Origin: an uncultured Arcanobacterium sp. | GTDB taxonomy: Bacteria; Actinomycetota; Actinomycetes; Actinomycetales; Actinomycetaceae | Assembly (NCBI RefSeq): GCF_947253055.1 | Contig: NZ_CAMXYE010000043.1 | Location: forward strand, 1 to 12,162 | Reading direction: 5' to 3' | Length of the DNA: 12,162 nt | Part shown: positions 1 through 5,553 of the stretch, in pieces | Layout of the letters: the number at the start of each line of letters is the position of its first letter | Position numbering within the stretch: the first letter of the stretch is position 1 | Made by a program: the position numbers and the translations under genes | The notes under the pieces: model-generated | The model's input: only the letters and a program-made list of their open reading frames with translations | Databases searched by the model: none | Told to the model about the DNA's origin: nothing

Positions 1-1
1 C

Positions 2-559
2 ACCAATTATTTTTTAAGTGGCGAATACAAGTGGAATGCGGGAATGTTTATCGCGCGGACATCTGTACTGTTGGCTGCGCTGCAGCGTTTTCAACCAGAA
101 TTAGCGGCCGGCCTAAATGATCTCGCTGCGGCCTGGGATACTCCCAATCGCGCGGCTGCTATCGCCGATATCTGGGAAAAATTACCGAAAATAGCTATCG
201 ATCACGCAATCGCCGAGCCGCTAGCTAAAGAGGGTGGGGTAGCTACGGTGCCAGTAGAAATGGGCTGGTCAGACGTAGGTGATTACAAATCTTTGGCGGA
301 AATTTTAGAGAAAAAAGCTGCAGCTGCGGCGCCGGGTGATCCGCTGCAATTGCCGCGGGATGCAAAAGCTCTGGTGCATACGTTAGCGGCTCCAGATGCG
401 CTAATCTACAGTGCGGAAAAGCCCGTCGTCGTTTTGGGAATAGAAAAAGCGGTAGTGGTGGAATGTGCCGATGTACTTTTTGTGACCACCCAAGAGCAGG
501 CACAGCGGGTAAAAGAGGTAGTGGATAATCTACCAGCTGCCTTAGAAAATTTACGTTAA
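2..559 (+). CDS. Mannose-1-phosphate guanylyltransferase, C-terminal part (5' end outside window)
   Basis: The reading frame is open from base 2, so the first ATG at 44 is internal and the gene is truncated by the window edge; 185 residues are visible. Family role: mannose-1-phosphate + GTP gives GDP-mannose in the cytosol, feeding mannosylated glycans and glycolipids. Seen: WNAGMF at visible residues 11-16, IDHAIAEP at 66-73 and GWSDVGDYKSL at 88-98. These are the sugar-phosphate/metal-binding blocks of the nucleotidyltransferase fold in GDP-mannose pyrophosphorylases. The last ~75 residues are a short beta-rich tail (EKAVVVECADVLFV), as in single-domain enzymes; there is no fused isomerase domain. 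The stop is TAA at 557-559. The next gene starts 28 to 67 bp downstream on the same strand. A glucose-1-phosphate nucleotidyltransferase is less likely given the GWSDVG block. Confidence 0.9.
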   Translation, partial: TNYFLSGEYKWNAGMFIARTSVLLAALQRFQPELAAGLNDLAAAWDTPNRAAAIADIWEKLPKIAIDHAIAEPLAKEGGVATVPVEMGWSDVGDYKSLAEILEKKAAAAAPGDPLQLPRDAKALVHTLAAPDALIYSAEKPVVVLGIEKAVVVECADVLFVTTQEQAQRVKEVVDNLPAALENLR

Positions 560-626
560 AGAAAGCTACGGGAGTAGTTTTTGGTATTTGTTGGGTTTTA
601 CTATTCACAATCGATATTCTGAGAGT

Positions 627-1406
627 GTGAAGAAAGTAGAAAGACAGAATAAGAAATATCATAAAGGCCCCGTATTTTTTCGGGGTTCCCAGATTCCTAC
701 TGAAACCACGGATGCGAATTTACTGCGCCCCCGGCAAGATACAGAATTTGTGCACTCAGATAATTGGCGAGTACTGCGCATTCAAGCAGAATTTGTAGAA
801 GGCTTTGATGCTCTGGCCAACCTCGGTCCGGCGGTATCTATTTTCGGTTCAGCCCGGGCTGCGCGTGGTAGCGAATTTTATGAACTGGCCGAAAAAATAG
901 CTGCGCGGCTGGTGGAGTTAGACTATGCAGTAATTACGGGTGCCGGCCCGGGAATCATGGAGGCAGCTAATAAAGGAGCTGCGCAGGCGGGTGGCGTATC
1001 AGTCGGTCTGGGAATTGAATTGCCTTTTGAGCAGTCAATGAACGAGTACGTAAATCTTGGAATTAATTTCCGCTATTTTTTTGTGCGCAAGTTGATGTTC
1101 GTCAAATATGCTTTAGGATTCATCGTAATGCCGGGAGGTATCGGAACTCTAGATGAACTTTTTGAAGCATTCACTCTCGTGCAGACGCATAAGATATCTT
1201 CATTTCCGGTAATTCTAGTGGGGAGAGAATATTGGGCTGGTTTAGACCAGTGGATTGAGAAGCGCCTTTTAGCTGAGGGAATGATAAATGAGAGCGATAT
1301 GGAGTTATTTACGGTTGTAGATACCTGTGAAGAAGTGATAGCTGCTTTGCAAAAAGGTATCCATCGCTTAGCTGACGAAAAAAGAGCAGAAAAAACCTCT
1401 CGGTAG
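627..1406 (+). CDS. LOG family / TIGR00730 Rossmann-fold protein
   Basis: Family members related to LOG cleave cytokinin riboside 5'-monophosphates to free base and ribose 5-phosphate; the true substrate in bacteria of this type is uncertain. Counting from GTG 627 (259 aa), the phosphate-binding block GAGPGIMEAANKGA is at about 105-118 and the signature PGGIGTLDE at 169-177. FRYFFVRK lies between them. The longer actinobacterial subgroup shares the N-terminal stretch W-RVLRIQAEFVEGF seen here. Start choice: TTG 588 gives 13 more residues, but its GGGAG lies 13 bp upstream. GTG 627 also lacks a proper ribosome site but follows a TATTCT box (615-620) by 6 bp, so a leaderless start is possible. 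Homologues as I recall them begin 10-20 residues before the KGPV block, which allows either. The function call is to family level only. Confidence 0.85.
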   Translation: MKKVERQNKKYHKGPVFFRGSQIPTETTDANLLRPRQDTEFVHSDNWRVLRIQAEFVEGFDALANLGPAVSIFGSARAARGSEFYELAEKIAARLVELDYAVITGAGPGIMEAANKGAAQAGGVSVGLGIELPFEQSMNEYVNLGINFRYFFVRKLMFVKYALGFIVMPGGIGTLDELFEAFTLVQTHKISSFPVILVGREYWAGLDQWIEKRLLAEGMINESDMELFTVVDTCEEVIAALQKGIHRLADEKRAEKTSR

Positions 1407-1479
1407 CCGCCAGAAAAAATTTACTTCTCGCTTTTCCGTTATTTCGCGTAGAATAGAGAGTAATGCGAGCAATCGCGGG

Positions 1480-1485
1480 AAGGAG
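1480..1485 (+). promoter_or_regulatory. Ribosome binding site deciding the DUF3117 start
   Basis: AAGGAG lies 7 bases before ATG 1493. This supports the MAAMKPRTGDGP start over the in-frame ATG at 1463, which would add 10 residues absent from the family and would place this motif inside the coding sequence. A TAGAAT box at 1449-1454 could be the -10 of its promoter, but no convincing -35 is present. Confidence 0.7.
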
Positions 1486-1492
1486 AGAACTA

Positions 1493-1663
1493 ATGGCGGC
1501 AATGAAACCGCGTACCGGAGATGGCCCCTTAGAGGCGGAGCGTGATATACGCGGTACTACTTTGCGTATTCCTCTCGAAGGCGGTGGACGCATGGTATTG
1601 GAGTTTGGAGAAGAAGAAATAGCTGAGCTCTATGAAGTGCTAGGGAAAATCGTCAACCTCTAG
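1493..1663 (+). CDS. DUF3117 domain protein (56 aa, actinobacterial signature protein)
   Basis: The protein is 56 residues, the normal length of this family of unknown function. Seen: MAAMKPRTGDGPLE at the start, IPLEGGGRMVLEF in the middle (residues 26-38) and a short acidic helix with C-terminal LGKIVNL. The pattern is an N-terminal basic segment, a two-strand hairpin and a helix. The family is essentially confined to Actinomycetota and usually lies near the LOG gene and the mrp/O-methyltransferase region, as here. No signal peptide or membrane segment is visible, so it is probably cytosolic. The start is set by a strong ribosome site at 1480-1485. It is the last rightward gene before a convergent gap. 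Biochemical function is unknown. Confidence 0.9.
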   Translation: MAAMKPRTGDGPLEAERDIRGTTLRIPLEGGGRMVLEFGEEEIAELYEVLGKIVNL

Positions 1664-1666
1664 CAG

Positions 1667-1710
1667 ATTAACGCAACTTGCACCGCTAATTAACGCAACT
1701 TGCACTGCTG
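1667..1710. repeat. Two tandem 22-bp units, each with a GCAA-C-TTGC inverted repeat
   Basis: The units are 1667-1688 and 1689-1710. They share attaacgcaacttgcac exactly and differ only at unit positions 18 and 22. Each contains the odd palindrome GCAACTTGC, so two copies of a potential dimer site lie 22 bp apart, about two helical turns. The repeat lies just after the DUF3117 stop, between convergent genes. Confidence 0.7.
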
Positions 1711-1740
1711 GCGATTCAGCTATTTTCAATTAGGGGTAAT

Positions 1741-1780
1741 TAGAGGCTAGCAGCAGTGAGTAGGGGCTAGCGGTAGTGAT
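1741..1780. repeat. Degenerate 20-bp tandem repeat with GCTAGC core
   Basis: Units 1741-1760 and 1761-1780 match at 16 of 20 positions. Both carry GGCTAGC followed by G and AGTGA. A further GGGGCTAG at 1786-1793 looks like a decayed third copy. The array abuts the stop codon of the leftward methyltransferase gene. I see no GC stem followed by a T-run here, so it is not a standard terminator. Confidence 0.5.
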
Positions 1781-1796
1781 TATTTGGGGCTAGTTT

Positions 1797-2426
1797 TTAG
1801 CGTTTTACAGCTACGAGCAGTCCATCTCCTAAAGGAATCAGAGATGAATGCAATGCTTCGGATTCCAGAATTTCTAGACCTAAGTTACGCAGACTTACCG
1901 TAGCCTCATCGCGGCGGGCCGGGTTAGCTACTCTATCGCCATTTAGAGCGTGGGCTACAAGAAGAATTCCACCCGGCCGCAACATACGTACCGCCTCTTG
2001 GGTATCTCCCGCCGCTTCTAAAGGATCTCCGTCAATAAGCACTAAATCATAAGCGGCATCGGCAAGCCGAGGAAGTAAATCGGCACTGCGCCCGTTGATT
2101 AGGCGGTACCTGGAAGTGCGCAAGCCGAGTTGAGAAAAATGCCGGCGGGCATAGTTTTGTGCTTCTGCTTCAATATCGATAGTGGTAATAGCTGCTTGAG
2201 GAGAAGCTCCCAGCATATAGAGAGCACTTACACCGGTGCCGGTACCTACTTCGGCAATACTGTGAATATGAGGTAGGGAAGCTAATAGCGCGAGAAATCT
2301 TCCGGTAGCCGGAGAGAGAGAAATAATTCCCAACTCTTCCGCTTCTGCGCGAGCCTGAGCAATCAATTCTGGCTCATTACTCTGCTCTTCTGCATAAGCC
2401 CACGAAGCGGCTTTATTTTGCCCCAT
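1797..2426 (-). CDS. Class I SAM-dependent O-methyltransferase-like protein (COG4122 type)
   Basis: Family members transfer methyl from S-adenosylmethionine to a hydroxyl group, usually metal-dependently as in catechol O-methyltransferases. In 209 residues, motif I EVGTGTGVSAL is at 59-69, acidic end-of-strand-2 TTIDIE at 81-86, DLVLIDGD at 127-134 and LRPGG at 149-153. The N-terminal KAASWAYAEE resembles actinobacterial homologues. Oddity: where relatives have an Asp-Asn pair after LRPGG, this protein reads VAHALNG (157-163), so a usual metal ligand pair is missing. Start: ATG 2426 with AGAGGA about 7 bases upstream is preferred over two adjacent upstream TTG codons (2432, 2429). It is the last gene of the leftward block, 47 bp after mrp. 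The substrate is unknown. Confidence 0.88.
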   Translation of the reverse strand: MGQNKAASWAYAEEQSNEPELIAQARAEAEELGIISLSPATGRFLALLASLPHIHSIAEVGTGTGVSALYMLGASPQAAITTIDIEAEAQNYARRHFSQLGLRTSRYRLINGRSADLLPRLADAAYDLVLIDGDPLEAAGDTQEAVRMLRPGGILLVAHALNGDRVANPARRDEATVSLRNLGLEILESEALHSSLIPLGDGLLVAVKR

Positions 2427-2473
2427 CAACAAATCCTCTCTGCTCTGTGCTCTCTATTTTAGCTTGGAATAGA

Positions 2474-3601
2474 CTAAAGTGGAGAAATTCCGAGGGAAAG
2501 TCCGGCTAAACCGTGGGCGCGCTTACCGAGCTGCTCTGCCACTTCTCGCAGAGCTTGCTGGGCAGGGCTGGATCCTTCTTGTATTACAATTGGCACTCCA
2601 GCGTCTCCGCCTTCCCGCAGCGCCTGTTCCAGAGGAATTTCTGCCAATAAAGGCACCTTGTATTCTAAAATACTACTCAGCTGCTCTGCCACTTCTTTGC
2701 CGCCGCCACTGCCAAAAATAGGCATGCGGGTATTATCTGGCAGCTCTAGATAAGACATATTTTCCACTATGCCGACTACTCGCTGCTGCGTCTGCTTCGC
2801 CATTATTCCAGCTCGCTCCGCTACTTCCACGGCAGCAGTTTGGGGAGTAGTGACGACTATAATCTCTGATTTCGGGATAAGCTGTGCGATCGATATAGGA
2901 ACATCGCCAGTCCCCGGCGGTAAATCGATAAAGAGCACGTCTAAATCGCCCCAGTGCACATCAGCAAAAAACTGCTCTAAAGCGCGATGGAGAATAGGGC
3001 CACGCCAAATGACGGGAGTATTTTCTTCCAAGAACATGCCGATAGAAATTACTTTTACCCCATGCGCTACGGGAGGAATGAGCATTCCTTCGAGTACTTG
3101 CGGGGGAGTAGTTACCCCCATCATTTGGGGAATAGAAAATCCATAGATATCAGCGTCTACAATCCCTACTTTTTTCCCGTTTTTCGCCATCGCTGCTGCA
3201 AGATTAACCGTGACGGAAGATTTCCCCACTCCGCCTTTTCCAGAGGAAATAGCGTATACGCGCGTCAAATTTTCTTTCTGAGTAAAGGGGATCACTTTCG
3301 GCGCCACGCCTCCGCGCAGTTTCTTGCGCAAATCCGCTTTTTGCTCTGCACTCATCTCCGTTAAAAGCACTTCGACTTGGGAGATCCCGGGCAGAGCAGA
3401 AATTTTTTCTTTTACTTCGCTACTTATCTGATCTTTTAAAGGGCAGCCGGCGGTGGTGAGCCGAATTTCTATTTTCGCCACCCCCGCGGGGCTAATATCG
3501 ATATCTCCCACCATATTGATTTCTGTAATAGGGCGGTGAATTTCCGGATCTACTACGGTGGCGAGAGCCGCGGTTACTTCTTCTACAGTCGGTAAGCTCA
3601 T
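2474..3601 (-). CDS. mrp: Mrp/NBP35 family P-loop ATPase (MIP18-like domain plus ParA-like ATPase)
   Basis: Mrp proteins are ATPases implicated in carrying iron-sulfur clusters to apoproteins in the cytosol. Of 375 residues, 1-90 are the MIP18/DUF59 domain with the conserved cysteine in TTAGCPLKDQI (Cys53). The deviant Walker A SGKGGVGKSS is at 120-129, IVDADIYG at 147-154 and the switch II region DVLFIDLPPGTGD at 221-233. The region after VGIVENMS reads YLELPDNTRMPIFGSGGG, with no CxxC. As I recall, that is normal for actinobacterial Mrp but unlike E. coli ApbC/Mrp. Start ATG 3601 has AGGA 7 bases upstream. The gene lies 62 bp downstream of DUF1003, with a possible internal promoter in that gap. 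Confidence 0.93.
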   Translation of the reverse strand: MSLPTVEEVTAALATVVDPEIHRPITEINMVGDIDISPAGVAKIEIRLTTAGCPLKDQISSEVKEKISALPGISQVEVLLTEMSAEQKADLRKKLRGGVAPKVIPFTQKENLTRVYAISSGKGGVGKSSVTVNLAAAMAKNGKKVGIVDADIYGFSIPQMMGVTTPPQVLEGMLIPPVAHGVKVISIGMFLEENTPVIWRGPILHRALEQFFADVHWGDLDVLFIDLPPGTGDVPISIAQLIPKSEIIVVTTPQTAAVEVAERAGIMAKQTQQRVVGIVENMSYLELPDNTRMPIFGSGGGKEVAEQLSSILEYKVPLLAEIPLEQALREGGDAGVPIVIQEGSSPAQQALREVAEQLGKRAHGLAGLSLGISPL

Positions 3602-3621
3602 ACATTTATCCTAACTGGGCT

Positions 3622-3649
3622 AATATAGGGGCGATATTAAGAAAGTCAC
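3622..3649 (-). promoter_or_regulatory. Possible internal promoter before mrp
   Basis: On the minus strand a GTGACT hexamer (3644-3649) is followed after 16 bp by TATATT (3622-3627). They match the -35 and -10 consensus at 4 and 5 of 6 positions. Transcription would begin about 15 bases before the mrp ATG, leaving room for its AGGA ribosome site. It lies in the longest gap of the block, which fits separate expression of mrp and the methyltransferase gene. Confidence 0.35.
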
Positions 3650-3663
3650 TTGGAGAGAAAATA

Positions 3664-4233
3664 CTAACCATGCAGTTCCGCTTCTAATTTGGCGATACGA
3701 GCTTCCAATTCGGCAATGCGTTTATTCTTATCACTTAAAGTGCGCGGTGGAATCTCTGATTTCTTAATATCTTCTACTACATCGCGTAGCTCGCCGCGAA
3801 TAAAATCGCGCGTAGCTACTTCCGAAATCGCAATCCGGAAAGCGGCAATTTCGCGCGCTAAGTATTCGGTATCTTCCAAATTCTGGGCTGCTACCTGCCG
3901 GTCTCTTTGGGCGTTTACCCGGTCGCGGTCATCTTGGCGGTTTTGCGCCAAAAGAATCAAGGGTGCGGAATAGGAAGCCTGCAAGGAAAGCATTAACGTC
4001 AAAGCAGTAAAACCAATTTCCACACTGTCGAAACGCCAGGCTTCCGGGGCAAGAGTATTCCACCCAATCCACAGGGTGACGAATATCGTCAAATAAACCA
4101 AGAATTGGGGGGTGCCAGTAAAACGGGCAATGCGCTCTGCCGCCACACCAGTGGTGTTGCTATCCCAACGGGAGCGGTTAGCTCGAATTTTGCGCGCATT
4201 CTTATCTAGTGGCTGATCAAAATTTTCGGCCAT
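3664..4233 (-). CDS. DUF1003 membrane protein with C-terminal coiled coil
   Basis: A 189-residue protein of a family of unknown function. Seen: a basic N-terminus, two membrane helices at about 43-62 and 72-95, then the family block LLAQNRQDDRDR (94-105), a charged linker, and a C-terminal coiled coil (168-187). The coil has regular Ile/Leu spacing 3-4-3-4 in KRIAELEARIAKLEAEL. The N- and C-terminal parts are probably both cytosolic, given two helices and abundant charge. Start ATG 4233 follows AGGAGGGG, which lies inside the end of the upstream MgtE_N/CBS gene. The gap to that stop is only 3 bp, so translation is likely coupled. The neighbour pair suggests a shared membrane/ion-related role, which is inference. 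It ends 62 bp before mrp. Confidence 0.87.
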   Translation of the reverse strand: MAENFDQPLDKNARKIRANRSRWDSNTTGVAAERIARFTGTPQFLVYLTIFVTLWIGWNTLAPEAWRFDSVEIGFTALTLMLSLQASYSAPLILLAQNRQDDRDRVNAQRDRQVAAQNLEDTEYLAREIAAFRIAISEVATRDFIRGELRDVVEDIKKSEIPPRTLSDKNKRIAELEARIAKLEAELHG

Positions 4234-4236
4234 TTC

Positions 4237-5553
4237 TCACCCCTCCTGCAAAGTTTCGTGTTTTACTGCTTTAGTGTGCAGCATTCCGTGGCGTTCATCT
4301 ATTGCTGCATCCAGCACATCTTCGTCGTATTCGCGCCAATCGGCTGGCAATAGGTGGTCGAGGACGTCGTCTACTGATACTGCGCCGAGGAGAATACCTT
4401 CATAAGTTACGGGAATAGCTGTCAGATTGTAAGTAGCTAATAAGCGGGTCACTGTACCGATACCATCATCATGGGAGACTGGTTCGATATCAGTATCTAA
4501 AATCTCTCCCAGCATTGTGCCAGGTGGTTTCCGGAGTGCGCGCTGCAGATGCACTACGCCGAGGAATCTACCGGTCGGCGTTTCGAGAGGTGGGCGGCAG
4601 ACGAACACCATTGTTGCCAGTGCCGGGGGTACATCGGCACGCCGCGAATGAGCGAGCGCAGTAGCTACAGTGGCATCTGGCGGCAGTACGATTGGTTCAG
4701 TGGTCATCAAGCCGCCGGCAGTTCTTTCTCCATAGGACATCAATCGGCGCACGTCGGCTGCGTCATCTGGTTGCATCCGGCTGAGTAAAATTTCGGCTTG
4801 GGCACTAGGCAGGCTGGCCATTAAGTCGGCTGCGTCATCTGGTTGCATCTCTTCGAGCACATCGGCGGCACGCTCGATATCTAAGCCTGCTACGATGATT
4901 TCTCGATCTTCTTCGCCCATTTCTTCGAGCACATCGGCGAGGCGAGCATCGCGGAGCTGGCTGGCTACGGAGACCATCCGGTGATGGGGAAGTTCCCGCA
5001 GTACGTCGGCCACATCTGGAGCTTTTAATCCTTCGAGTTGGGAAATTAAAGCACTCGCTTTTTGATTTTCAATTTTGGAGGCTAAGCCAGTCACTTCTGA
5101 AATAGGGGTAATGATTTTATTTCCGGCATCTTTCCCGCCTTTTGCCATGCGCACATAGAGGTAGGTGAGGCGCCATTCGTTCACGCGGGTGCTCTCCATT
5201 GCCACATCTTCGACAAAAGCTTTTCCGCTTCCATCTTTAAAATCAACTTGGTGATCGAGAATTTCTCCCACCACTAAAGTTTCGGTAGAGCGCTGCGAAA
5301 AACGGCGTAAATTTATTAGCCCATTGGATATTACTTGTCCATTTTCGATAGAGATAATGCGGGTAAGCGGCATGAATACGCGCCGTTTTCCGGCTACCTC
5401 TACTACCAGACCCACCACTAAAGGAGCAGAGAGGAGACGGAAAAGTACCACTACATCCATCACTTTTCCTACCCGGTCTCCGATAGGGTCAAATACGCTA
5501 GTGCCTGCTAGCCTGCCAATATAAATGCGGGTCGGGCGCTCTTCTTTACTCAT
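4237..5553 (-). CDS. PRC-barrel / MgtE_N / CBS-pair protein without transporter domain
   Basis: In MgtE magnesium channels the N-terminal superhelix and CBS pair sense Mg2+ and gate the pore. This 438-residue protein has those parts but no hydrophobic membrane region. Approximate order: PRC-barrel-like 8-85, a second PRC-like segment 90-160, MgtE_N superhelix 165-275 with DVLEEM and MQPDDAAD each repeated at 24-residue spacing, then AGGLMTTE (279-286) leading into CBS1 (280-345) and CBS2 (348-405), and a short charged tail. Mycobacterial Rv1232c appears to be the same type. Start ATG 5553 overlaps the end of the peptidase gene by 8 bp and follows AGGAAAGG, so the two are coupled. A soluble cation or nucleotide sensor is the likeliest role. 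It should not be named a transporter. Confidence 0.88.
   Translation of the reverse strand: MSKEERPTRIYIGRLAGTSVFDPIGDRVGKVMDVVVLFRLLSAPLVVGLVVEVAGKRRVFMPLTRIISIENGQVISNGLINLRRFSQRSTETLVVGEILDHQVDFKDGSGKAFVEDVAMESTRVNEWRLTYLYVRMAKGGKDAGNKIITPISEVTGLASKIENQKASALISQLEGLKAPDVADVLRELPHHRMVSVASQLRDARLADVLEEMGEEDREIIVAGLDIERAADVLEEMQPDDAADLMASLPSAQAEILLSRMQPDDAADVRRLMSYGERTAGGLMTTEPIVLPPDATVATALAHSRRADVPPALATMVFVCRPPLETPTGRFLGVVHLQRALRKPPGTMLGEILDTDIEPVSHDDGIGTVTRLLATYNLTAIPVTYEGILLGAVSVDDVLDHLLPADWREYDEDVLDAAIDERHGMLHTKAVKHETLQEG
4753..4939 (-). repeat. 72-bp (24-codon) internal repeats in the MgtE_N region
   Basis: A 25-base stretch encoding MQPDDAAD recurs exactly at 4753-4777 and 4825-4849. 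A 17-base stretch encoding part of DVLEEM recurs at 4851-4867 and 4923-4939. Both pairs are exactly 72 bp apart, matching one superhelical repeat. The near-perfect DNA identity points to recent duplication or conversion inside the gene, or strong codon constraint. Confidence 0.75.

Noticed and set aside
243..662. 139-codon open frame on the minus strand
   Set aside because: It lies opposite the mannose-1-phosphate guanylyltransferase gene, has no family motif and a biased Pro/Leu composition expected of a shadow frame.
666..687. CCCCG/CGGGG stem with an 8-base T-rich loop
   Set aside because: It is inside the coding sequence of the LOG protein at a conserved peptide segment and lacks a following T-run, so a terminator role is not supported.
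1463..1492. 10-residue N-terminal extension of the DUF3117 protein
   Set aside because: The AAGGAG ribosome site for ATG 1493 falls inside it, and the family begins with MAAMKPRTGDGP.
2769..3364. Two overlapping plus-strand frames of 125 codons opposite mrp
   Set aside because: They are antisense to conserved ATPase motifs and show no recognisable domain.
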